Source: CAZTLE01 sp964614415
GTDB taxonomy: Bacteria > Bacteroidota > Bacteroidia > Flavobacteriales > Flavobacteriaceae
Reading direction: 5' to 3'
NCBI GenBank assembly: GCA_964614415.1
Contig: CAZTLE010000101.1
Coordinates: 1 to 14,755, forward strand
DNA: 14,755 nt
In this document: positions 1 to 7,288 of the stretch, one piece after another
How the letters are laid out: the number at the start of each line of letters is the position of its first letter
Numbering within the stretch: position 1 is the stretch's first letter
Notes under the pieces: generated by a model
What the model saw: only the letters and a program-made list of their open reading frames with translations
The model's database searches: none
What the model was told of the DNA's origin: nothing
Program-made: the position numbers and the translations under genes

Positions 1-906
1 CATTTTCATTCGGTATTCCTTGAAGTTTGGAATCCCCTTGAAGTAGTTGGTATAGTGTCGGCGGGTTTCAAAAACGCCCAGTTTTTCCCCTTTCCAGTCG
101 ATCGCCATTTGCAGGTGCCGTCTTGCGGCTTCCACGCGTTCCAGCATGGTGGGAGGTGCCAGGTGCGTTCCGGTAGCGAAGTAGTGCTTTACCTCTTTAA
201 AGAACCACGGATAGCCTATACTGGCCCGTCCAATCATCGCGCCATCCAGGCCATATTTGTCGCGCATTTCCATAGCGCGTTCCGGACTGTCCACGTCCCC
301 GTTCCCGAAAACCGGTATATGCATTCTTGGGTTGTTCTTTACCTCGGCGATGGGTTTCCAGTCGGCGTCTCCTTTATACATCTGCGCCCGGGTGCGTCCG
401 TGAATGGAAATCGCCTTGATTCCCACATCTTGCAAGCGTTCGGCTACTTCGACGATCTTGATCGAATCATGGTCCCAGCCCAGTCGCGTTTTCACGGTAA
501 CCGGTAATTTGGTGTGCTCAACCATGGCCTTAGTGAGGCTCACCATGAGATCAATATCTTTCAAAATCCCGGCACCGGCGCCTTTGCTAACCACCTTCTT
601 TACGGGGCAACCAAAGTTAATATCGATGATATCCGGACCGGAAGCCTCGACAATCTCCACGCTTCGCAACATGGATTCCAAAACAGCTCCGAATATCTGG
701 ATGCCCACAGGCCGTTCCTTCTCGTAAATGTCCAGCTTCATCACACTTTTCGCAGCGTCCCGGATAAGCCCTTCCGAAGAGATGAACTCGGTATACACCA
801 CATCGGCCCCCTGCTCCTTGCAAAGAGCTCTGAACGGAGGATCACTCACATCCTCCATGGGAGCGAGTAACAGCGGAAAATCTCCTACGTCTATGTTGCC
901 GATCAT
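1..906 (-). CDS. dusB: tRNA-dihydrouridine synthase, DusB type (C-terminus outside window)
   Basis: FMN-dependent enzyme that reduces uridine to 5,6-dihydrouridine in the D-loop of tRNAs, in the cytoplasm. My reverse-strand translation gives an N-terminal TIM barrel with the family hallmarks: LLLAPMEDVSD near residue 12 (FMN pocket), DINFGCPVKK with the catalytic Cys at residue 100 (the position of the DusB catalytic Cys), VKTRLGWD, SIHGRTRAQMYKG (substrate/FMN His) and FGNGDV followed by MIGRASIGYPW (phosphate binding). 302 residues are visible and the frame runs open through base 1, so about 20-30 C-terminal residues are missing. I chose the ATG at 906 because homologues start close to MIGNI; in-frame ATGs at 912 and 933 would add 2 or 9 residues. 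The gene is divergent from lepA. The broad Dus assignment is very secure; the B subtype rests on overall resemblance and Cys100. Confidence 0.93.
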   Translation of the reverse strand, partial: MIGNIDVGDFPLLLAPMEDVSDPPFRALCKEQGADVVYTEFISSEGLIRDAAKSVMKLDIYEKERPVGIQIFGAVLESMLRSVEIVEASGPDIIDINFGCPVKKVVSKGAGAGILKDIDLMVSLTKAMVEHTKLPVTVKTRLGWDHDSIKIVEVAERLQDVGIKAISIHGRTRAQMYKGDADWKPIAEVKNNPRMHIPVFGNGDVDSPERAMEMRDKYGLDGAMIGRASIGYPWFFKEVKHYFATGTHLAPPTMLERVEAARRHLQMAIDWKGEKLGVFETRRHYTNYFKGIPNFKEYRMKM

Positions 907-948
907 TGCCATAGCTGCTGCAAAAATAACCATAAATGAGTGATTGCG

Positions 949-956
949 CGAAATTA
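949..956 (-). promoter_or_regulatory. Possible -7 element for dusB
   Basis: On the minus strand this reads TAATTTCG, one mismatch from the Bacteroidetes -7 consensus TAnnTTTG, 43 nt upstream of the chosen dus start. I see no TTG at the expected -33 spacing, so the call is weak. Confidence 0.3.
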
Positions 957-980
957 CACACAAAAGCCCCTTTTTTGCGT

Positions 981-988
981 TATCTTTG
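981..988 (+). promoter_or_regulatory. Predicted -7 promoter element of lepA
   Basis: TATCTTTG is an exact match to the Bacteroidetes primary-sigma -7 motif TAnnTTTG and lies 25 nt upstream of the lepA ATG. It implies transcription beginning around 993-996 with a leader of about 20 nt. No clear TTG is present 17-23 nt further upstream. It is back to back with a weaker -7-like element for dusB (949-956), so both promoters would share the 934-1013 gap. Confidence 0.55.
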
Positions 989-1013
989 CACGCTGAATCT
1001 ACGGATACTGAGA

Positions 1014-2810
1014 ATGAAGAACATTCGGAATTTTTGCATTATTGCGCATATTGACCACGGTAAAAGCACCCTGGCCGATCGACTTTTGGATACCACCGGA
1101 GCGGTTACGGCCCGGGAAAAACAGGATCAGCTGCTGGACAATATGGATTTGGAGCGCGAGCGGGGTATTACCATTAAGAGTCACGCCATTCAAATGGAGT
1201 ACACCTATGAAGGAGAAGAGTATATTCTGAATCTGATCGATACGCCTGGTCACGTTGATTTCTCGTACGAGGTGTCACGTTCCATCGCGGCCTGCGAAGG
1301 GGCGTTGTTGGTGGTGGATGCTGCTCAAAGTATTCAGGCGCAAACTATTTCCAATCTGTACCTCGCCCTGGAAAACGACCTGGAAATCATTCCCGTTTTA
1401 AATAAGGTTGACCTGCCTTCGGCAAATCCGGAAGAGGTTACCGACGATATCGTAGACCTCCTGGGTTGCGATCCCGAGGAGGTGATTCCGGCCAGTGGTA
1501 AGACAGGTATCGGAGTAGAAGATATTCTTCAGGCCATTATCGAGCGCGTGCCTGCTCCCGAAGGAAATCCCGACGAGTCACTGCAGGCGCTTATCTTCGA
1601 TTCGGTATACAATCCGTTCCGCGGGGTAGAGACCTATTTCCGGGTGCTCAACGGAGAGATTCGAAAAGGCCAACACATCAAATTCATGTCCACCGGCAAG
1701 TCGTATTTTGCTGACGAGGTGGGTACCCTGAAGCTAAAACAACAACCCAAACCGGTGATCAAGACCGGAGATGTGGGTTACCTTATAACGGGTATCAAAG
1801 ATGCCCGCGAAGTGAAGGTGGGAGACACCATTACCGACGCGAAACACCCAACGACCAATATGATCGAAGGGTTCGAAGATGTGAAACCCATGGTATTCGC
1901 CGGAATCTATCCGGTGGACACCGAAGACTATGAAGAGCTTCGTGCCTCCATGGAGAAGTTGCAGCTCAACGACGCCTCTCTGGTATTCCAGCCCGAAAGT
2001 TCGGCGGCGCTTGGTTTCGGATTCCGTTGCGGTTTCCTCGGTATGCTTCACCTGGAGATCATCCAGGAACGTCTGGAGCGTGAGTTCGACATGACCGTAA
2101 TTACAACCGTTCCTAACGTTTCGTATCACGCCTACACTAACAAAGAGCCAGAAACGGCCGTCCTGGTAAACAATCCGTCCGATCTGCCCGAGCCTTCCAA
2201 ACTCAACCGGGTAGAAGAACCGTATATCAAGGCTAGCATTATAACCAAATCCGATTTCATTGGACCCGTGATGTCACTGTGCATTGAAAAGCGGGGACAG
2301 ATCACGAATCAGACCTACCTTACTCAGGACCGAGTTGAGTTGAGTTTCGATATGCCTCTGGCCGAGATTGTTTTCGATTTTTACGATCGGCTTAAAACGG
2401 TTTCTCGGGGTTATGCCTCTTTCGATTATTCGCCCATCGGAATGCGTACCTCCAAACTCGTTAAGGTGGATGTGCTTCTCAACGGCAACACGGTGGATGC
2501 CCTTTCCGCCTTGCTGCACCAGGAAAACGCCTACGATATCGGGAAGAAAATGTGTGAAAAGCTGCGTAAGCTAATCCCAAGACAACAGTTCGACATTCCC
2601 ATCCAGGCAGCGATTGGGACCAAAGTGATTGCGCGGGAAACGGTAAAGGCGTTGCGTAAGGATGTTACCGCTAAGTGTTACGGAGGGGATATCTCCCGTA
2701 AACGTAAACTCCTCGAAAAGCAGAAGAAGGGTAAAAAACGAATGCGTCAGGTGGGTAATGTTGAGATCCCTCAGGAAGCGTTTATGGCGGTTCTTAAACT
2801 GAACGACTAG
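1014..2810 (+). CDS. lepA: Elongation factor 4 (LepA), ribosome back-translocating GTPase
   Basis: Translational GTPase that binds ribosomes and has been linked to back-translocation, initiation fidelity and 30S maturation. The product is 598 residues, the normal family length. G1 is AHIDHGKST (residues 11-19), followed by RGITI (switch I), DTPGH (76-80) and NKVD (130-133). The EF-G-like domains follow, including GFRCGFLGMLHLEI, and the LepA-specific C-terminal domain contains YGGDISRKRKLLEKQKKGKKRM. The ATG at 1014 is chosen because MKNIRNFCIIAHIDHGKS is the canonical N-terminus. The frame is open back to an ATG at 936, but those 26 extra residues lie upstream of, or across, the predicted -7 element and do not resemble LepA. 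The stop overlaps by 4 bp the stop of the convergent small lipoprotein gene. The tail is intact and I see no anomaly. Confidence 0.98.
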   Translation: MKNIRNFCIIAHIDHGKSTLADRLLDTTGAVTAREKQDQLLDNMDLERERGITIKSHAIQMEYTYEGEEYILNLIDTPGHVDFSYEVSRSIAACEGALLVVDAAQSIQAQTISNLYLALENDLEIIPVLNKVDLPSANPEEVTDDIVDLLGCDPEEVIPASGKTGIGVEDILQAIIERVPAPEGNPDESLQALIFDSVYNPFRGVETYFRVLNGEIRKGQHIKFMSTGKSYFADEVGTLKLKQQPKPVIKTGDVGYLITGIKDAREVKVGDTITDAKHPTTNMIEGFEDVKPMVFAGIYPVDTEDYEELRASMEKLQLNDASLVFQPESSAALGFGFRCGFLGMLHLEIIQERLEREFDMTVITTVPNVSYHAYTNKEPETAVLVNNPSDLPEPSKLNRVEEPYIKASIITKSDFIGPVMSLCIEKRGQITNQTYLTQDRVELSFDMPLAEIVFDFYDRLKTVSRGYASFDYSPIGMRTSKLVKVDVLLNGNTVDALSALLHQENAYDIGKKMCEKLRKLIPRQQFDIPIQAAIGTKVIARETVKALRKDVTAKCYGGDISRKRKLLEKQKKGKKRMRQVGNVEIPQEAFMAVLKLND

Positions 2811-3049
2811 CTACCTCCACAAGTTACTCCGGCCGCTTCGAGGTCGGCAATGTACACATCAAAGGACACCCCGGTATTTTCACCATTCACCGAAGCATTG
2901 CCGTCGCCTTCGTTACAAACCTCAAATTCTGTCGTCTGTGGAGAACTGCAGCGAGTGCAGGTTCGCGTATTGTCGTCTGAGCACGATGTGACGAGAAACC
3001 CTGTTAAAAGACCGGACAAAATTGTTGCTTTTATTTTCTGAAATCTCAT
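2807..3049 (-). CDS. Small cysteine-rich lipoprotein, function unknown
   Basis: 80-residue predicted outer-membrane lipoprotein that I cannot assign to a named function. A short positive N-terminus (MRFQKIK) and hydrophobic stretch lead to the lipobox LVTSC, with the lipidated Cys at residue 23. The next residues, SDDN, resemble the acidic surface-export signal reported for Flavobacterium lipoproteins, so the protein may face outward (inference). The mature part has exactly four more cysteines: a CxxC pair at 31 and 34, then C45 and C77 in a terminal TCGGS. This suggests a compact disulfide-bonded mini-domain. Polar Gly/Asn-rich sequence around NEGDGNASVNGENTG separates C45 from the predicted helical region DVYIADLEAAG. 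I start at the ATG at 3049 because it places the signal peptide correctly; the frame is open back to 3139, but the extra 30 residues have no signal character. The gene is convergent with lepA (4 bp overlap) and divergent from the oxidoreductase at 3175. Confidence 0.8.
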   Translation of the reverse strand: MRFQKIKATILSGLLTGFLVTSCSDDNTRTCTRCSSPQTTEFEVCNEGDGNASVNGENTGVSFDVYIADLEAAGVTCGGS

Positions 3050-3065
3050 GTCTGAAAGTGATTCA

Positions 3066-3073
3066 CGAAAGTA
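3066..3073 (-). promoter_or_regulatory. Possible -7 element of the small lipoprotein gene
   Basis: On the minus strand this reads TACTTTCG, one mismatch from TAnnTTTG, 16 nt upstream of the lipoprotein ATG. That would give a very short leader. It is contained almost entirely in the perfect palindrome at 3067-3081. No -33 TTG at normal spacing is visible. Confidence 0.3.
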
Positions 3074-3081
3074 GTACTTTC
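3067..3081. repeat. 15-bp perfect palindrome, candidate operator
   Basis: GAAAGTA-G-TACTTTC is a perfect dyad with 7-bp arms and a single central base. It lies in the 125-bp gap between the divergent lipoprotein and oxidoreductase genes, 17 nt from the lipoprotein start codon. Each arm read outward gives TACTTTC, a near-match to the -7 motif, so it could be a repressor site over the lipoprotein promoter or simply two facing -7-like words. No function is demonstrated. Confidence 0.45.
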
Positions 3082-3174
3082 CAAACACATTTGTAACGGC
3101 GAAGCCCGGAATATATTTCTTGAGCCCGCCAATTCTCATCTCTTTCCCGCGACTTTTTTGGTTACTTTTAGTTT

Positions 3175-4398
3175 GTGGAAACCATACAACGTGATGTTAC
3201 AATTGTGGGCGCGGGTCCGGCCGGCGCTGCTTGTGCTCTTATGCTCTCGCGTAGTGGGTTATCCGTTGCTGTTTTGGACAAGGCTGATTTTCCCCGTGAT
3301 AAGATCTGCGGAGATGCGTTGAGCGTGGATGTGGTAAATCAGTTGGAAAAAATCTCGCCGAAACTGGCGGAAGACTTTCATTCCCTTTCTGAAAAAGTGC
3401 CCTCCTATGGGGTCACCATCTATGCCCCCAGCACCAAAGCACTGCACATACCATTCGTTCATAAACAACGATACAAATGCGGTTACCTGTGTGAGCGCAG
3501 TGTGTTTGACAACCTTCTGGTTTCGCACATGAAACAGGCTGAGAATGTTACTTTTTTTCCGAAGCAAAAAGTGGCCCAGATGGAAAGGTCCGAAAGCGGC
3601 GTTACCGTTCGAACTCAGGATCGCTTGTTTTCTTCCTCCATGGTTCTCGGTGCGGACGGAGCGCAATCCGTCGTTGCCAGATCTTTAAGAAAATCTGGCA
3701 TTGATCGCCGGTACTATAGTGCCGGTTTGCGCATGTATTATGACAATGTGGGTGGTTTTTCCGAAGGAAACTATATCGAGTTGTTCTTCTTTAAAAAGAT
3801 CCGGCCCGGATATCTCTGGGTGTTTCCGTTACCTGACGGAAAGGCCAATGTGGGTATTGGGGTGCTGTCTTCGGCGGTAACCCGTCGTTCTCTGAATCTT
3901 CGTGAGATTCTCAGCGACCTTCTGGCAACGCATCCGGTGTTGCGCGACCGATTTAAGGATGCTATCGCCATGGAATCTCCACAAGGATTCGGGCTTCCAC
4001 TTGGCGGGAAAAAGCGGCGTATTTCGGGAGATCGTTTTTTATTGTTGGGGGATGCCGCCGGACTTATTGACCCTTTTTCCGGAGAAGGGATCGCCAATGC
4101 TATTCGTAGCGGCCGATTCGCGGCCGATCACGTGCTCAAATGCTTTTCTGAAAATAACTTCTCACCGGCATTCAACCGCCGGTACGACGCTGAGATCTAT
4201 CGACTCATGCAAAAAGAATTTCGAATTAGCCGGACGCTTCAGAAAATGTGCTCCCACCCCTGGCTTTTCAACAAAGTGGTTCGCAATGCCAACAGGAATG
4301 AACACCTTAAGGGATTTCTTACGGGAACGCTTTCAGATATTGAACAGAAGAAGTTATTGGCCCGTCCGGGCTTCTACTATCGCTTATTCTTCGGATGA
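3175..4398 (+). CDS. FAD-dependent oxidoreductase, geranylgeranyl reductase family
   Basis: Flavoprotein of the group that includes geranylgeranyl reductases and related isoprenoid or lipid double-bond reductases; the real substrate cannot be read from sequence. The N-terminal Rossmann fold has GAGPAG (12-17) with acidic D35 ending the second strand, then PRDKICGD (40-47), the signature of this family. A second FAD-contact motif, VLGADGAQSVVARSL, follows. PGYLWVFP (211-218) is the family-specific substrate-side motif, and GDAAGLIDPFSGEG (292-305) binds the FAD pyrophosphate/ribityl chain. Length 407 residues is normal. The start is GTG at 3175: an in-frame TAG lies at 3169-3171, no ATG occurs before residue 23, and the Rossmann strand needs residues from about 7 onward. 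A -7-like TACTTTTA (3163-3170) abuts the start, which hints at a leaderless or near-leaderless transcript. The 3' end overlaps the convergent antiporter by 15 bp. Confidence 0.9.
   Translation: METIQRDVTIVGAGPAGAACALMLSRSGLSVAVLDKADFPRDKICGDALSVDVVNQLEKISPKLAEDFHSLSEKVPSYGVTIYAPSTKALHIPFVHKQRYKCGYLCERSVFDNLLVSHMKQAENVTFFPKQKVAQMERSESGVTVRTQDRLFSSSMVLGADGAQSVVARSLRKSGIDRRYYSAGLRMYYDNVGGFSEGNYIELFFFKKIRPGYLWVFPLPDGKANVGIGVLSSAVTRRSLNLREILSDLLATHPVLRDRFKDAIAMESPQGFGLPLGGKKRRISGDRFLLLGDAAGLIDPFSGEGIANAIRSGRFAADHVLKCFSENNFSPAFNRRYDAEIYRLMQKEFRISRTLQKMCSHPWLFNKVVRNANRNEHLKGFLTGTLSDIEQKKLLARPGFYYRLFFG
3675..3700 (+). repeat. Intragenic inverted repeat in the oxidoreductase gene
   Basis: TGCCAGAT (3675-3682) and ATCTGGCA (3693-3700) are perfect 8-nt complements separated by CTTTAAGAAA, which can add two or three more pairs after one mismatch. 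The RNA could form a stable hairpin over the codons for ARSLRKSG, just after the VLGADGAQS motif. It may be chance; no T-tract follows, so it is not a terminator. Confidence 0.4.
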
Positions 4399-6252
4399 GG
4401 TGTCGGGCGCATTATTATCGTCTTTCCCGTCTTTCAGCTCTTTGCCCAGGTATACAAGACGCCACCCCTCTTTTATATTGGCGGCGTTATTGTTCTGTGA
4501 CGAAATGATCGTAAGCTCGCCTTTCTTGTCTTTTATGAATATCGGAATGCTATTCTTCTCTGCCTCGATCATGTCAATGACTCGTTGATAATCGGTCGAA
4601 TTGGAGATAGGTGCCTCATGTATGGTTGGATACTTTTGAGCGACCAGATTGATGGAGGCATAATCATCATTCATGGAAAACAGCCCGTCGGGGGTATTTC
4701 CGGAATGGTCTTTTATTTCGGCCGGCGCAATAAGTCGGAATGAGCCGTGCTCTCCAAATTGCTTTCCGAATTTATTGAGCGCATAGGTGTTGATATCCGG
4801 ATTGGCCGTCATCGCCATTAGATATCCCACATCGCTAAGCTCAACGTTGTCTGTTAAGGTTTCAGAATAAATGTCAGTAACGATAGCTTCCAATCCGAGC
4901 TCATTCGCTTTGGAAATATTCATCTGGTTGCTATCGATAAGGACAACATGCCGATCGTTGTCCAGGAGGTACTTTCCAATGATTCGCGAAACACGTGACG
5001 CGCCTACAATAAGGATACCTTCCGACCTTGAAAGGAAAACATTGACAATCTTGGCAAACAGCCGGGCGGTAGTTGCGTTCAGGAGTACGGTTCCCAATAC
5101 GATCATAAAGACAAGCGGGGTTATATATTCTGCGCCCGGGACGCCTTTCTTTGCCAGATTCAAGCCGAATAATGAAGCAATACCTGCGGCCACAATCCCG
5201 CGAGGCCCCACCCAGCTTATAAATAGTTTTTCATTGATCTTCAGCTTTGATCCCTGTGTGCATAAAAACACGCCCAGGGGACGAATAACAAAGACCACGG
5301 CCGCAAAAAGCAAGGCTGTTTTCCAGTTATAGATAAGCATAAGCTCGTCCATATTCATGTTGGCCGAAAGCAAGATGAACAGGATAGAGATCAGCAGAAT
5401 ACTAAGGGATTCTTTAAAATACAGTAGTTCTTTCAAATAGCTGGAATTAGCATTTCCCAATACCATCCCCATGACCACCACAGCCAACAGGCCGGATTCG
5501 TGGGCGAAACTCTCCGAAAGCACAAACACGCCCAGTACGCTGGCCAATGCCATTACGTTGAGCAAATAGTGCGGCACCCATTTTCGGTTGATTATAAAAT
5601 TGAGCGCATGGGCAAACGTAAAGCCGAAAGTGGCTCCAAACAGCACGATCTTTCCAAATTCGATAAGTGCCGTTTTCGTGAACTCGCTACCCGCATCCAC
5701 ACTGATGAACTCAAACACCAAAACAGCAACCAGGGCACCGATGGGATCGATGAGAATCCCCTCCCATTTGAGTACGGCAGAGACGTCTTTTTTCAGCGGG
5801 ATATTTCTTAGAATTGGAGAAATTACCGTTGGTCCTGTTACGATTATAAGCGCCGAGAATAAAAATGAGATCTCCCAGCTAAGATCGAAGATATAATGTG
5901 CGCAAACAGCGCCCAAAATAAAGGTCACCATGGAACCTAAGGTGATGAGTTTGGTGATCACAGGCCCCAGGTTCTTAATTTCACTAAACTTGAGGGTAAG
6001 CCCTCCTTCAAAAAGGATGATGCCAATTGCCAGAGAATCGAAATAGAACAGGTTTTCTCCCGCAAACAACCCTTCTTTCCCGTTCCATACGGGCTCTATC
6101 CACTTGCTGCCGTCCGAAGAAAGGAACTCGGCCGCTATGGGCCCCACTAAAATACCGATGAGAATCAAGGGCAGGATTGCCGGAATTTTTAATCGCCATG
6201 CAACCCATTGTGCTAATATTCCTAAAATAATAATTCCCGCTAGTTCAAGCAC
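4384..6252 (-). CDS. CPA1-type cation/proton antiporter with C-terminal TrkA-N (RCK) domain
   Basis: Inner-membrane Na+(K+)/H+ exchanger used for pH and salt homeostasis. Residues 1 to about 405 form a multi-helix transporter with CPA hallmarks: ILFEGGLTL (79-87), TGPTVISPILRN (139-150), GILIDPIGA (165-173, with the transport-site Asp in the DP pair and Glu164 just before it) and WVGPRGIVAAGIASLFG (347-363). A cytoplasmic Rossmann domain begins near EGILIVGASRVSRIIG (411-426), with Asp440 at the end of the second strand as expected for nucleotide binding. A TrkA-C-like tail and an acidic end (DTSSEE) follow. The glycine loop reads G-A-S-R-V-S rather than GxGxxG. The start is GTG at 6250-6252: upstream, the frame has no ATG before a TGA at 6289-6291, and the first internal Met lies beyond residue 100. 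It is convergent with the oxidoreductase (15 bp overlap). The ion preferred cannot be told. Confidence 0.92.
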   Translation of the reverse strand: MLELAGIIILGILAQWVAWRLKIPAILPLILIGILVGPIAAEFLSSDGSKWIEPVWNGKEGLFAGENLFYFDSLAIGIILFEGGLTLKFSEIKNLGPVITKLITLGSMVTFILGAVCAHYIFDLSWEISFLFSALIIVTGPTVISPILRNIPLKKDVSAVLKWEGILIDPIGALVAVLVFEFISVDAGSEFTKTALIEFGKIVLFGATFGFTFAHALNFIINRKWVPHYLLNVMALASVLGVFVLSESFAHESGLLAVVVMGMVLGNANSSYLKELLYFKESLSILLISILFILLSANMNMDELMLIYNWKTALLFAAVVFVIRPLGVFLCTQGSKLKINEKLFISWVGPRGIVAAGIASLFGLNLAKKGVPGAEYITPLVFMIVLGTVLLNATTARLFAKIVNVFLSRSEGILIVGASRVSRIIGKYLLDNDRHVVLIDSNQMNISKANELGLEAIVTDIYSETLTDNVELSDVGYLMAMTANPDINTYALNKFGKQFGEHGSFRLIAPAEIKDHSGNTPDGLFSMNDDYASINLVAQKYPTIHEAPISNSTDYQRVIDMIEAEKNSIPIFIKDKKGELTIISSQNNNAANIKEGWRLVYLGKELKDGKDDNNAPDTSSEE

Positions 6253-6291
6253 GCTTGTTAGTGTTTTTGGTTTCTCAGCCTGTCCTGGTCA

Positions 6292-6299
6292 TAAATATA
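6292..6299 (-). promoter_or_regulatory. Possible -7 element of the antiporter gene
   Basis: On the minus strand this reads TATATTTA, one mismatch from TAnnTTTG, 40 nt upstream of the GTG start. No TTG at -33 spacing. The 168-bp gap 6253-6420 between the antiporter and the metallo-hydrolase must hold promoters for both divergent genes. Apart from this element and a weak TAGATTTT directly before the hydrolase ATG, I see nothing distinctive in it. Confidence 0.3.
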
Positions 6300-6420
6300 G
6301 CCTATTTCAATGTATTGTCATGAACGGGGTGCTATTATGCGGCTAAGTTTTTGTTAAAAAGTTGAGTTTGAGGCCGGGAGTCTCTGGCGCAATTCGTATT
6401 TTGCGTGACTTTAGATTTTT

Positions 6421-7281
6421 ATGACGCTTTATCCCATTGAAGCCGGTAATTTTAAGTTAGACGGAGGTGCTATGTTCGGCGTGGTGCCCAAAACGCTATG
6501 GTCCAGAACCAATCCTGCCGATAGCAACAATATGATCGATATTGCCGCTCGTTGTCTGCTTATAGAAAATGGCAATCGGCTTACATTGATCGACAATGGG
6601 ATGGGAGACAAACAGAGCGAGAAATTCTTCAGTTATTATTACAAATGGGGAGATTTCAACCTCGACGACTCACTAAAGCAAGCCGGCTTTCATCGCGATG
6701 ACATTACCGATGTTTTTTTAACCCATCTGCATTTTGATCACTGCGGAGGGAGTGTTCAATGGAACAAGGACCGCACCGGCTACGAGCCGGCCTTTAAGAA
6801 TGCAACGTTTTGGAGTAACGAACGTCATTGGAAGTGGGCTACCGAGCCCAACCGAAGAGAGCGGGCCTCCTTCCTTTCGGAGAATATCCTTCCTATGCAG
6901 GAAAGCGGCCAGCTGAAATTCGTCGCGGATCCTGTTTCGGATTTTTCTGAAGCCAACGAACTGGATTTTGGAATATTCTTTGCAGACGGACATACCGAAA
7001 AGCAAATGATTCCGCATATTACCTATAAAGGAAAGACCCTTGTCTTTATGGCCGATCTGCTACCCACAGCGGGGCACCTCCCGGTCCCCTATGTAATGGG
7101 ATACGACACCCGGCCGCTTTTGACATTGCCGGAAAAGGAAAAATTTCTGAACGCAGCTGCCGATAACAACTACTATTTATTCCTGGAGCATGACGCTCAT
7201 AACCCTATTATAACCGTAAAGCATACCGAAAAAGGTGTGCGTATGGACGAAAGCCTTACTTTTGACGAACTTTTTAATTAA
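6421..7281 (+). CDS. Metallo-beta-lactamase-fold metallo-hydrolase
   Basis: Probable cytoplasmic dinuclear zinc hydrolase of the MBL superfamily, 286 residues, with no signal peptide. The full metal site is visible: THLHFDHCGG (H102, H104, D106, H107), ADGHTE (H191), MADLLPTAGH (D212 as bridging Asp) and a C-terminal EHDAH (H257 or H260). This layout is shared with N-acyl-homoserine lactonases and other small-ester or lactone hydrolases, but the substrate cannot be decided from sequence, and it lacks the extra domains of RNase J/Z or persulfide dioxygenases. The ATG at 6421 is chosen because the N-terminal strand (MTLYPIEAGNFKLDGGAMFG) is complete. A -7-like TAGATTTT abuts the start. The stop lies 7 nt before the downstream S8 protease gene, so the two are probably co-transcribed. 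Confidence 0.9.
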   Translation: MTLYPIEAGNFKLDGGAMFGVVPKTLWSRTNPADSNNMIDIAARCLLIENGNRLTLIDNGMGDKQSEKFFSYYYKWGDFNLDDSLKQAGFHRDDITDVFLTHLHFDHCGGSVQWNKDRTGYEPAFKNATFWSNERHWKWATEPNRRERASFLSENILPMQESGQLKFVADPVSDFSEANELDFGIFFADGHTEKQMIPHITYKGKTLVFMADLLPTAGHLPVPYVMGYDTRPLLTLPEKEKFLNAAADNNYYLFLEHDAHNPIITVKHTEKGVRMDESLTFDELFN

Positions 7282-7288
7282 ATACAAA

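Noticed and set aside
55..870. Open plus-strand frames at 55-507, 404-727 and 514-870
   Set aside because: The minus strand here encodes an intact, motif-complete tRNA-dihydrouridine synthase; the plus-strand frames have no recognisable protein character.
936..1013. Longer lepA starting at ATG 936
   Set aside because: The extra 26 residues do not resemble LepA, and the frame would begin upstream of the exact -7 promoter match at 981-988. ATG 1014 gives the canonical N-terminus.
4109..4128. Direct repeat GCGGCCGAT twice, 2 nt apart
   Set aside because: Only 9 bp, inside a conserved coding segment and read in different frames; most likely chance.
3902..4588. 228-residue plus-strand frame
   Set aside because: It overlaps the oxidoreductase and antiporter genes, both of which have complete family motifs; its composition looks like a frame-shifted shadow.
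6253..6420. Inverted repeat or small RNA in the divergent gap, around AAGTTTTTGTTAAAAAGTT
   Set aside because: The arms do not pair properly when checked base by base, and no terminator or RNA fold stands out.
6421..7281. Specific call as N-acyl-homoserine lactonase (quorum quenching)
   Set aside because: The metal site is compatible, but the same layout is shared by many MBL hydrolases of unrelated substrate; nothing in the sequence or context is specific.
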